From RPQJ01 sp963712815 (GTDB lineage: Bacteria; Pseudomonadota; Gammaproteobacteria; Steroidobacterales; Steroidobacteraceae): a stretch of DNA of 64,000 nucleotides. Each line of letters starts with the position of its first letter. The stretch's first letter is position 1. Positions 1-6,992 of this stretch are shown one piece after another. The position numbers and the translations under genes are program-made. The notes beneath the pieces are model-generated. The model did no database searches and was not told the DNA's origin. It worked only from the letters and a program-made list of their open reading frames with translations. The stretch lies in the NCBI GenBank assembly GCA_963712815.1, contig CAVQJL010000008.1, positions 558,001-622,000 of the forward strand, written 5' to 3'.

Positions 1-470
1 AGGGCCGGGAACTCGTCGACGCACGGCTGCAGGTCGAGGATCAGCGCAACACAGGCCACGTTGTAGACCTTGCGTTCGATGGCCACGGCCTCGCCGGCGA
101 ATCCCTCCGCATCGAGCAGCAGCCCGTGGTACCAGTGGTAGGCGGTCTCGTAGACGCTCGCCTGCACACTGTCGGCGCCGTACCACACCCCGAAGCTGCC
201 GTCGGAGTAGCGGCTGCTCTGCCAGTGCTGGAACGGCCAGCCGATGGCGTTGAACCACTCGGCTTCCTCGAACGGACGGTGGATCACCGGGGTCGGCGAG
301 TGGTACTGCAGCGGTTTCACCGCGCTCTCGACCTGCTGCGCGAGCACCTGCTCGGCCGGGTCGCTGCTCAGGTCGTCGAATAGATTGCGCGATTCGCGCA
401 GCGAGACGATGTTGCGGCGCAGGTCCCGGTGCGTATCGACGACTGCGAGACGCGAGAAGAACTCGTTCAC
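1..470 (-). CDS. RES-domain toxin, 3' end beyond window
   Basis: Minus-strand reading frame from a GTG at 470 that runs off the left edge after about 156 residues. It contains the core of a RES domain: a W-Q-S-S-R-Y-S-D-G-S motif near residues 84-92 (Arg87) followed by Y-G-A-D and S-V-Y-E-T (Glu108), matching the conserved Arg and Glu that give the family its name. RES toxins of Xre-RES modules are known to deplete cellular NAD+. The start lies 11 bases after the stop of the Xre/MbcA/ParS-type antitoxin, so the two form one operon in the usual antitoxin-toxin order. The C-terminal conserved Ser is not visible because the gene is cut by the window edge. Confidence 0.82.
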   Translation of the reverse strand, partial: MNEFFSRLAVVDTHRDLRRNIVSLRESRNLFDDLSSDPAEQVLAQQVESAVKPLQYHSPTPVIHRPFEEAEWFNAIGWPFQHWQSSRYSDGSFGVWYGADSVQASVYETAYHWYHGLLLDAEGFAGEAVAIERKVYNVACVALILDLQPCVDEFPA

Positions 471-481
471 GAGCGGCGCGC

Positions 482-883
482 CTACCGGCCGCGAGCCCGG
501 TCGAGGTAGCCGCGCACGATCAGCAGCCCCGCGAACCCCTGGTCCTTGATCACCTCGACCGGGGTGCGGTTGTCGAAGGCGCGATTGCGCGTCGTCATCC
601 AACGGTAGGCGAGATCGGGGTTCTGCGGAAACAGCAGCCGCAGGCTCTTGTGGATGCCGAGCAGGTGGCCGACCCGCTCGAGCTGGTCGCGGCCGCCGCC
701 GATCGCCTCGCCGCGCCGATAGCGGCCCAGCGCGGCGCGGTTGCCGGCGGCGAGCCCGAGCAGTGCGGCCTGGTCCTCCGTGCCGAGCTGCCAGTGCTCG
801 AGCAGCTTCATGACCATGCGCGCGAGCGCGCCCCGGTCCTCGGAAGCGACGGTTTCGAATGCTGCGATGGCCTTTGCGCCCAT
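482..883 (-). CDS. Xre/MbcA/ParS-type antitoxin
   Basis: 133-residue protein. The start at 883 is preceded by AGGAGG at good distance; the frame stays open further upstream but that extension lacks a site. The N-terminal half has a helix-turn-helix-like region (L-L-G-L-A-A-G-N-R-A-A-L-G-R-Y-R-R-G). The C-terminal half has the toxin-binding (DUF2384) pattern: R-V-G-H-L-L-G-I-H-K-S-L-R-L-L-F, R-A-F-D-N-R-T-P, G-F-A-G-L-L-I-V-R-G-Y-L-D. In this family the antitoxin binds and blocks the RES toxin encoded just downstream and represses its own promoter. The inverted repeats upstream of the gene fit that autoregulation. Confidence 0.87.
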   Translation of the reverse strand: MGAKAIAAFETVASEDRGALARMVMKLLEHWQLGTEDQAALLGLAAGNRAALGRYRRGEAIGGGRDQLERVGHLLGIHKSLRLLFPQNPDLAYRWMTTRNRAFDNRTPVEVIKDQGFAGLLIVRGYLDRARGR

Positions 884-902
884 GGCGGTTCCTCCTGATG
901 GC

Positions 903-952
903 AGCATACCCCATGTGTTTCGACAGAAACAACGACTGTTGCAATCGAAACA
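903..952 (-). promoter_or_regulatory. Toxin-antitoxin promoter with nested palindromes
   Basis: On the minus strand a possible -35 TTGTTT (927-932) and -10 TATGCT (903-908) are 18 bases apart. They overlap three inverted repeats: outer TGTTTCGA/TCGAAACA (916-923 and 945-952), GTTTC-GACA-GAAAC (917-930) and CAAC-GACT-GTTG (930-941). Repeats overlapping the -35 box of a toxin-antitoxin operon are the expected place for the Xre-type antitoxin to bind. The promoter assignment is by eye only. Confidence 0.45.
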
Positions 953-1057
953 ATCTTGAATCTTGACACGCGCGACTGCCCGAAATGGAGCTTCTTTCCC
1001 GACCGGACTAGGCCGTGGCCCCCGAGCGCCGTCGCCACCGCATACAATCCGGCGACC

Positions 1058-2734
1058 ATGAATACCCACCATGCTGCACTGATCGCCGCGATTGCCTCAC
1101 TGCTGCTCAGCGACGCGGCTGCATCCGCCACCGCGAACCCCCGCGCCGGCGTGCTCGTCAACGCCCGCATCCACACGCAGGCCGATGACCGCCCGCTCGC
1201 CGAGGCGCTGGCCTGGGATGCGAATGGCCGCGTTGTCGCCGTCGGCACCCGGGACGAAGTCATGGCGAAAGCGGCGGGTGCGGAGGTGCACGATGCGCGC
1301 GGTGCGACCGTCGTGCCCGGCCTGATCGATGCCCACGCGCACCTGATGGGGCTCGGCTACGCTCTGATGCGCGCCGATCTCGTCGGTGCGCGCAGCACCG
1401 CGGAAGTCACCGCGCGCCTCAAGGCGTTCGCGGCGGATCTGCCGGCAGGCGCGTGGCTGCTCGGCCGGGGCTGGGACCAGAATCTCTGGCCCGGGAAATC
1501 CTTCCCGACAGCGGCTGACCTCGATGCCGCCTTCCCCGACCGGCCGGTCTGGCTCGAGCGCGTGGATGGCCACGCGGGCTGGGCGAATTCCGCGGCGCTG
1601 CGGCGCGTCGAACGGGATCTCGCGGGCGACTGGCAGCCGGAGGGCGGCCAGGTCATCCGTGCCGACGGACGACCCACGGGCGTGTTCATCGACGCGGCGA
1701 CCAGCCTCGTGGACACCGTCGTACCGCGGCCCGACGCGGCGTTCCGCACCGAGGCGCTGGAGCGCGCGCTCGAGGCCACGGCGCGCGTCGGGCTCACGGG
1801 CGTGCACGACATGGGCACGTCCCTCGCGGACCTCGAGCTCTACGGGCGCTTTGCCGACGAGGGCCGGCTCACGCTGCGGGTCGTCGCCTACGCCGACGGT
1901 GATGCCGAGGCGCTCGAAGCGCTGTGCCGGGACGGGCCCTACCAGCACGGCTCGGGTCGCGTGCGCATGGCGGGCGTGAAGTTCTACGCCGACGGCGCGC
2001 TCGGCTCGCGCGGCGCAGCTCTGCTCGAGCCGTACAGCGACGACCACGGCAATCGCGGCCTGCTCGTGACGCCGCCGGAGCAGCTGCTCGCGGCCATGCG
2101 CAAGGCGCGTGCCTGCCGTGTGCAGGTGGCGACCCACGCCATCGGCGACCGCGGCAATCGCCTGGTGCTGGACGACTATGCCGAGGTGCTCGGCGAAGCT
2201 GCGCGCAGCGATCACCGCTGGCGCGTCGAGCACGCGCAGGTCGCGACGCTGGCCGACATTCCGCGGTTCGAGCAACTGCACGTGATCGCCTCGATGCAGC
2301 CTACGCACGCGACCTCCGACATGCCGTGGGCCGAGTCCCGCGTCGGTCGCGAGCGCCTCGCGGGCGCCTACGCGTGGCGCCGCTTCCTGCAGTCGAACGT
2401 CCGGCTCGCACTCGGCTCGGACTTCCCCGTCGAATCGGCGGATCCGCGGCTCGGCCTATTTGCTGCCGTCACGCGCCAGGACCTCGCGGGCCGGCCGCCC
2501 GGCGGCTGGCTGCCCGACCAGAAGCTCACTCCCGCCGAGGCGCTGCGGGGCTTCACGGCCGATGCGGCGTGGGCGGGCTTCACGGAAGCCGACGTCGGCC
2601 AGCTCGTGCCCGGCCTGCGGGCCGATTTCGTGCTGCTCGACGCCGATCCGCTGGCCGTGGACGCCGCTCGCCTGCCCACGATCAAGGTGCTGTCCACCTG
2701 GGTGGATGGCGAGCGCGTATTCGCCACGCCGTGA
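1058..2734 (+). CDS. Exported YtcJ-like amidohydrolase
   Basis: 558 residues from the ATG at 1058. The frame is open from 956, but the ATG at 1058 gives a hydrophobic leader (residues 5-22) ending in A-A-S-A, so a periplasmic or membrane-bound location is likely. It is an amidohydrolase_3 / YtcJ-type metal-dependent hydrolase: D-A-H-A-H at 91-95 for the first metal ligands, then H-A-I-G-D-R-G-N, R-V-E-H-A-Q-V and G-S-D-F-P-V-E-S in family order. Length fits the family (about 540-580). The substrate cannot be read from sequence; family members hydrolyse C-N or C-O bonds of varied small molecules. No operon partner is evident; the Rieske fusion gene follows after 50 bases. A TACAAT box at 1043-1048 sits close to the start. 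Confidence 0.86.
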   Translation: MNTHHAALIAAIASLLLSDAAASATANPRAGVLVNARIHTQADDRPLAEALAWDANGRVVAVGTRDEVMAKAAGAEVHDARGATVVPGLIDAHAHLMGLGYALMRADLVGARSTAEVTARLKAFAADLPAGAWLLGRGWDQNLWPGKSFPTAADLDAAFPDRPVWLERVDGHAGWANSAALRRVERDLAGDWQPEGGQVIRADGRPTGVFIDAATSLVDTVVPRPDAAFRTEALERALEATARVGLTGVHDMGTSLADLELYGRFADEGRLTLRVVAYADGDAEALEALCRDGPYQHGSGRVRMAGVKFYADGALGSRGAALLEPYSDDHGNRGLLVTPPEQLLAAMRKARACRVQVATHAIGDRGNRLVLDDYAEVLGEAARSDHRWRVEHAQVATLADIPRFEQLHVIASMQPTHATSDMPWAESRVGRERLAGAYAWRRFLQSNVRLALGSDFPVESADPRLGLFAAVTRQDLAGRPPGGWLPDQKLTPAEALRGFTADAAWAGFTEADVGQLVPGLRADFVLLDADPLAVDAARLPTIKVLSTWVDGERVFATP

Positions 2735-2784
2735 GCAACGCCTTATCTGCACACGGTTGATGCACGAATTGAGGGAGAGCTCGC

Positions 2785-3927
2785 ATGCAACCAGGCTTAG
2801 AGCCCTGGATCGACGTCGGGGCAGCGGACGAGCTGCGGCGCAAGCCCCTGCAGCAGGTGCTGCTGGGGCGCACGCGGATCGCGCTGGTCTGCAAGGACGG
2901 AGAGTTCAGCGCGATCTCCGGAGTCTGCAATCACGTCGGCGGACCGCTGGGCGAGGGCAGGCTCGACGGCGAATACGTCGTCTGCCCGTGGCACTTCTGG
3001 AAGTTCCACTGCCGCACCGGGGAAGGCGAGCCCGGCTACGAGGCGGATCGCGTCCCTGCGCACGAGGTCCGTGTCGAGGAGGGCCGCGTCCTCGTGCAGC
3101 GGCAGGCCGCGACCAAGAGGTCGCGCAAGGCGCATGAGCCACATCCGCTGGCCCGCAAGCCGCAACGTGCGGATGGTCCCGTCCGGGTGCTCGGCCTTTC
3201 GACCACCACGATGACCGCCGGCCAGCCACGCTACAGCACCTCCGAAGACCTGCTCGAGTCCGCCTTGCGCCACGCAGCCCAGGCGCTGGATTGCGAGACC
3301 CGACTGATCGCGATCCGGGATCTGAAGTTTCGCGAGTGCGAGGGCTTCTACTCGAAGTCGTCCCGCGCCTGCACCTGGCCCTGCTCGATCACGCAGATGG
3401 ACGCGGACGACCAGATGGAGCAGGTCTACGAGGGCGTCGTGCACTGGGCCGACGTGATCATCGTCTCGACGCCGATCCGGTGGGGCGGCGCGAGCAGCCT
3501 CTACTACAAGATGGTCGAGCGCATGAACTGCATCCAGAACCAGGAAACGATCGCCAACAGGCACCTGCTGCGCGACAAGGTCGCCGGATTCATCATCACC
3601 GGCGGGCAGGACAACGTGCAGGCGGTCGCGGGCCAGATGCTCGGCTTCTTCGCGGAGATCGGCTGCCAGTTTCCGCAGTTTCCCTACGTCGCCCACTCCC
3701 GCGGGTGGAGTGCCGAGGACATGGAGAACAACGAACGCTACGTGCGCGAATCCGCAAGCCTCCACGAGGGCGCCGCGGCATTGGTGAGCCGCTGCGTGGA
3801 TACAGCCGGCCTGATGATCAAGGGCACGCTGGGCGCGGCCGCACTCTGTCGGGGTGGGCGCAAGGGTCACGGGCTCGATACCCGCGCAGAGCACTCGGCC
3901 GTGGTGCAGGCGACCACGGACCACTGA
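2785..3927 (+). CDS. Rieske [2Fe-2S] - flavodoxin/FMN reductase fusion
   Basis: 380 residues with two domains. Residues 8-108 are a Rieske ferredoxin: C-N-H at 48-50 and C-P-W-H at 67-70 supply the two Cys and two His ligands. After a basic linker (about 110-134), residues 136-330 form an NADPH-dependent FMN reductase/flavodoxin fold, with G-L-S-T-T-T near the start as the likely phosphate loop and S-T-P-I-R-W-G in the middle. The fusion suggests electrons pass between flavin and the [2Fe-2S] centre within one soluble protein. GGGAGAG precedes the ATG. There is no signal peptide. Both domains are clear; the physiological reaction is unknown. Confidence 0.86.
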   Translation: MQPGLEPWIDVGAADELRRKPLQQVLLGRTRIALVCKDGEFSAISGVCNHVGGPLGEGRLDGEYVVCPWHFWKFHCRTGEGEPGYEADRVPAHEVRVEEGRVLVQRQAATKRSRKAHEPHPLARKPQRADGPVRVLGLSTTTMTAGQPRYSTSEDLLESALRHAAQALDCETRLIAIRDLKFRECEGFYSKSSRACTWPCSITQMDADDQMEQVYEGVVHWADVIIVSTPIRWGGASSLYYKMVERMNCIQNQETIANRHLLRDKVAGFIITGGQDNVQAVAGQMLGFFAEIGCQFPQFPYVAHSRGWSAEDMENNERYVRESASLHEGAAALVSRCVDTAGLMIKGTLGAAALCRGGRKGHGLDTRAEHSAVVQATTDH

Positions 3928-3954
3928 GCCGACCTGGGTCCTGCGGTAGCGTCG

Positions 3955-4125
3955 ACTGTGGCAGCGCGACGAGGTAGTCGCGAATCGCCTCGATAAACAA
4001 CAGGTCCATTAGCCGCTCGATCATCACCGCCCGCGCCGGCTGGGCCGCACGGACCTCCTCGAGGATGCGCTCGAGGATATGCCGCGGCCAGATGGGCTGG
4101 CGCCGGATGGTCACTCCACCGTCCG
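3955..4125 (-). pseudogene. Possible AraC-family regulator remnant
   Basis: Between two unrelated genes the minus strand encodes a stretch that reads like the end of an AraC-type cupin sensor domain: H-I-L-E-R-I-L-E-E-V-R-A followed by E-R-L-M-D-L-L-F-I-E-A-I-R-D-Y-L. AraC cupin_6 domains typically have a similar L-x-D-L-L-F-V-x-A-L-R-x-Y-L segment before their DNA-binding part. No DNA-binding domain follows; the frame continues into the 3' end of the Rieske gene. It may be the rest of a deleted regulator, or chance. Low confidence. Confidence 0.22.
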
Positions 4126-4902
4126 TGCCCACTCGCGCAACGAGTTGGGCAGGTACGCATCCGCAGCCGGGTCGGCCGCGCGAAACGCGCGCAGGGCGTC
4201 CGCCGCATCTGCGAGGTCGCCCGACGCGTGCAATGCCTCGATTCGGGCGGTCCAGTCCGCGGCACTCGGCAGTGCAACGGCACTCGGGGCACGAGCCGCG
4301 GCCGGTGCGGCCGCCTCCGCAGAGTAGGCGTCGCCGGACGCCTCGCTCATCACGCCTCTGCGCTCGTCGATCCGGGCGTCCCGCACCGTATCCGCGACAT
4401 CGGCGTCCACCTCGGCCGTGGGTGACCGGGCAGCGCTCTCTGCGCCTCGGTCGCGCACGGTTTGCCCGCTATCCGGTGACGCCGGCGCTTCTGTGGCCAC
4501 GCTTGGGAGTACGCTGCGGCGCGTCTCGAGTGCGGCATCCGGTGCCGGCGTCGGAGCCTGGGCCGGAGGGGGTGCCGGTGCAGGTGCCGGGGCTTCGATG
4601 CGAATGGGCGGCGCCACCTCGCGTTCACCCGGCAGCGTCTGGACGAGCACGAACGCCAGGCCCGCCACCGTGGCGGCCGCGGCCAGCGGTTGCCATTGCA
4701 TCCAGCGTCGCCGAGCGCGCGGATGAAGAGGGACGGTCTTCGCGCCCGCCTCCTCGTCCTGAACGGCGCGGTGCGCGGCTGCGAGGATCCCGGCGTCGAG
4801 CCGTGCCGGCGGCTGCTCATCCGAGGCCTGCCGCCACGCGCGTGCCACGGCGGCATCCTCGCCGGCCGATCCGGGTCGCTCGCGGTCGTGGTTGCTGCTC
4901 AT
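4111..4902 (-). CDS. Putative anti-sigma factor, single TM
   Basis: 263 residues. The N-terminal 65 residues are cytoplasmic-like and include R-L-D-A-G-I-L-A-A-A-H, similar to anti-sigma N-termini. One transmembrane helix follows at about 71-89 (L-A-A-A-A-T-V-A-G-L-A-F-V-L-V), then a Pro/Ala-rich linker (about 98-125) and a C-terminal helical region. The start overlaps the stop of the ECF sigma gene by 4 bases (ATGA), so the two are translationally coupled. That position and the one-helix topology support an anti-sigma role; no zinc-binding HxxxCxxC motif is seen, so it is not a ZAS-type protein. The ending D-A-A-D-A-L-R-A-F-R-A-A-D-P suggests a partial TPR-like element. Confidence 0.66.
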   Translation of the reverse strand: MSSNHDRERPGSAGEDAAVARAWRQASDEQPPARLDAGILAAAHRAVQDEEAGAKTVPLHPRARRRWMQWQPLAAAATVAGLAFVLVQTLPGEREVAPPIRIEAPAPAPAPPPAQAPTPAPDAALETRRSVLPSVATEAPASPDSGQTVRDRGAESAARSPTAEVDADVADTVRDARIDERRGVMSEASGDAYSAEAAAPAAARAPSAVALPSAADWTARIEALHASGDLADAADALRAFRAADPAADAYLPNSLREWARTVE

Positions 4903-5549
4903 TGCAGGTCCTCCAGCGCCGCCCGCAGTCGGCGGTACGCGTAACGCAACCGGCTCTTCACCGTCTCGGCGGATGCAGCCGTGAGGCCGGCGATCTCCGC
5001 GAGTGACAGGCCGCCCTCGACGTGCAGCAGGAACGCATCGCGTTGCAGCGTCGGCACGTCGGCGAGCGCGGCGAAGAGGCGCTGCCGAGCCTCGAAGTCG
5101 AGCGATACGCCGAGCGGGTCGTTGGTGCCGTCGCGCAATTCTGCGAGCGACGCCTCCGCCTCGGTGAGGATCTCGGCGTCCTCGAGCGATGCGAGCGACA
5201 GTCCGTCATGGGCGCGCCAGTGATCGATCATCCGACGGCGGGCGAGCGTGTACAGCCATGTCGAGAATTTCGCCTGCGTCTCGTAGCGCTCGCGCGCACC
5301 GATGACCTTCAGCCACAGGTCCTGGTGCAGCTCGTCTGCGGTGGCGGCCTGGCCGCCCGCGTGCCGCAGGAAGTACCGGTAGGTCGCGCCCTTGTGCCGC
5401 GCGTACAGGATCTCGAACGCGCGCACATCGCCGCGGCCGTAGGCGCGCATCAGCGCCTCGTCGGTGCGCGACTCCTGCTCGGCGGGCAGCGATTGCATCC
5501 GATGGGCAGTATCGACGCGCGGCCCGGTTGCGGCAATCGCGAGGGTCAC
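4899..5549 (-). CDS. ECF-type RNA polymerase sigma factor
   Basis: 216 residues. Region 2: A-F-E-I-L-Y-A-R-H followed by D-E-L-H-Q-D-L-W-L-K-V, then F-S-T-W-L-Y-T-L-A-R-R-R-M-I-D-H-W-R. Region 4: R-D-A-F-L-L-H-V-E-G-G-L-S-L-A-E-I-A-G-L with a T-V-K-S-R-L-R-Y-A-Y-R-R-L-R DNA-binding helix. The GTG start at 5549 overlaps the stop of the upstream Tat-exported protein gene (GTGA); an internal ATG at codon 18 is an alternative. The downstream overlapping gene is the likely anti-sigma factor. The exported protein encoded first may be the signal partner or main target, as in many ECF operons. Confidence 0.9.
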   Translation of the reverse strand: MTLAIAATGPRVDTAHRMQSLPAEQESRTDEALMRAYGRGDVRAFEILYARHKGATYRYFLRHAGGQAATADELHQDLWLKVIGARERYETQAKFSTWLYTLARRRMIDHWRAHDGLSLASLEDAEILTEAEASLAELRDGTNDPLGVSLDFEARQRLFAALADVPTLQRDAFLLHVEGGLSLAEIAGLTAASAETVKSRLRYAYRRLRAALEDLQ

Positions 5550-6370
5550 GGGTCCGGGACGAATCCCAGCGCACCGGGGAACGGATCGGGCTGGCGGGGC
5601 CAGCGGCGCAGACGCGGCTCCGGCAGCACACCCATTGCGACCAGCGCTTCGCGACGCTCGTAACGGATGGCGATCAGCTCATCCGGTTGCGTGCTCGCTC
5701 GCTGGAACGCGACCTGCTCGACGGGCGAGTACTCGCCTCGACCGTGCCCGGTGCCGAGCGACGGCAGTCGTGCCGCCGCGGCGTACTCCGCCGTGCTCGC
5801 CTCGCCCCGGGCCCTGGAGTCGCCGGCCGCGTCGGCCTCGGCCGGCGCCTGGGGACTGGGCATGGCTGGCCTGCGCTCGCGGCCGAGCAGCGTGAGCCGG
5901 TCGAAGTCGCGTTCGCGGAACAGCGCCACGCCGATCACACCGAGGTCCTTGGGCCGCCCGGTGCGGGCGGCATACGAATCGCCCGGGTCCGAGAAGTAGA
6001 AGGCCGCGGTGCGGTCCAGGTCCTTGCGCCAGCCCTGGATGTTCACGTAGCCGCCCGGTTCCAGGACGTAGCCCGACTGGTCGGGTGAGGCGGACTCGCC
6101 GGTGACGGCATTGACCCCATCGACGCTCACGACCGCCAGCAGCCGGCCGCCGGTGTGATTCCGGATGCGGATGGCGTACTCATTGCCGGGCTGCCCGGCG
6201 ACGTAACGGCGCCCCTTATGCCGGTACACCGGCAGCTCCATGCCGATGCTGCGGTCGTAGATGTCCACGCGTGCCAAGGAGTCGGCTTGCGAGACGGCCA
6301 GCGGGGCGATCCCCGTCACGAGTGCGGTCGCGGCGGCCAGCAGCGTGCGGCGGGAGATGGGCTTGCTCAT
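5546..6370 (-). CDS. Tat-exported protein of unknown function
   Basis: 274 residues with a clear twin-arginine signal: S-R-R-T-L-L at residues 6-11, then a hydrophobic stretch ending A-V-S-Q-A near residue 29. The mature part begins with D-I-Y-D-R-S-I-G-M-E-L-P and contains N-E-Y-A-I-R-I-R-N, G-R-L-L-A-V-V-S-V-D-G and G-Y-V-N-I-Q-G-W, suggesting a beta-rich periplasmic domain; the last third is low-complexity. No enzyme family is recognised. It heads a three-gene operon with an ECF sigma factor (overlap GTGA) and its putative anti-sigma factor. TatABC is encoded in this window. Its ribosome binding site lies inside a hairpin described separately. Confidence 0.75.
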   Translation of the reverse strand: MSKPISRRTLLAAATALVTGIAPLAVSQADSLARVDIYDRSIGMELPVYRHKGRRYVAGQPGNEYAIRIRNHTGGRLLAVVSVDGVNAVTGESASPDQSGYVLEPGGYVNIQGWRKDLDRTAAFYFSDPGDSYAARTGRPKDLGVIGVALFRERDFDRLTLLGRERRPAMPSPQAPAEADAAGDSRARGEASTAEYAAAARLPSLGTGHGRGEYSPVEQVAFQRASTQPDELIAIRYERREALVAMGVLPEPRLRRWPRQPDPFPGALGFVPDP

Positions 6371-6377
6371 GACTCGT

Positions 6378-6416
6378 GCTCCGTTTGCAGGGGTGCATAC
6401 CTGTAAACGGCGGAGC
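6378..6416 (-). promoter_or_regulatory. Leader hairpin covering a ribosome binding site
   Basis: On the minus-strand transcript, GCTCCG (6416-6411) pairs with CGGAGC (6383-6378), and after a 3-base bulge TTTACAGG pairs with CCTGCAAA (one A-C mismatch) around an 8-base loop. The 3' arm contains GGAG, 8 bases before the ATG at 6370, so the stem would hide the Shine-Dalgarno sequence of the exported-protein/sigma/anti-sigma operon. It could act as an RNA control element or, as a DNA dyad, bind a repressor. Confidence 0.5.
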
Positions 6417-6992
6417 GCACGTCGCGGGGTTAACCGGCATGGCCGGGATGCGGTCGTTAGGCACTAGGACTTTATAAATGAGCTATCGATAAACAGCTTT
6501 CATTCTGAATAACAATTTCCTGTTAACATTAATCGTTGAGAAAAATGGTCGCTTCCGAGGGATCCTGGGTCAGGCCGGCACACCCGCAGTCTGAGCGGAT
6601 CGCAGACCCGTTCATGAGCAAAAGACATCGAGATGAGGACAACAATTAATTGGACGGCATGCGGCGATCGTTGGGACTATCGGCTGCCGAACAAAGCCGA
6701 CCCGACGGAGAGCCCTTGGTGGAATCACGAGCCCGCGTGATCAGGAAGATCGACGACACATCCACGGACCCGTGGTGCCCGAGCGCTCCCGCTGCGGTAG
6801 GCTCCGGGACCGACACGCGTGCCGCAACGACTTCCGCGGTGCATTCGTGGGCGGATCGGTCGCAGACCGGCTGGGATCCCATGGAGGTCTGGCGCCGGCA
6901 CATCGACCAGCCGCGCCGCCTGCGTCAGTGTTCGACGGCCGCCGATACACGCCGACGCAGCTGACCACACCCCGCTGGTGTCGCAGTGAACC
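6417..6992. other. Intergenic region without recognisable gene
   Basis: 576 bases between the sigma operon and the next lipoprotein gene's stop. Positions 6465-6550 are notably AT-rich, unlike the flanks, and probably hold the promoter of the minus-strand sigma operon. From about 6560 to 6990 the base composition is ordinary. Short open frames exist on both strands but none has a convincing start site or family pattern. A 35-codon frame at 6633-6740 reads plausibly (T-A-C-G-D-R-W-D-Y-R-L-P-N-K) but is unsupported; it may be a gene remnant. Confidence 0.4.

Noticed and set aside
963..968. TTGACA as a promoter for the amidohydrolase gene
   Set aside because: No -10 box at 16-18 bases.
1097..2308. 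403-codon open frame antisense to the amidohydrolase gene
   Set aside because: High GC makes long antisense frames common; the sense frame has full family motifs and the antisense one has none.
6633..6740. 35-codon frame in the 6.4-7.0 kb gap
   Set aside because: It reads like protein but has no good ribosome site or known relative.
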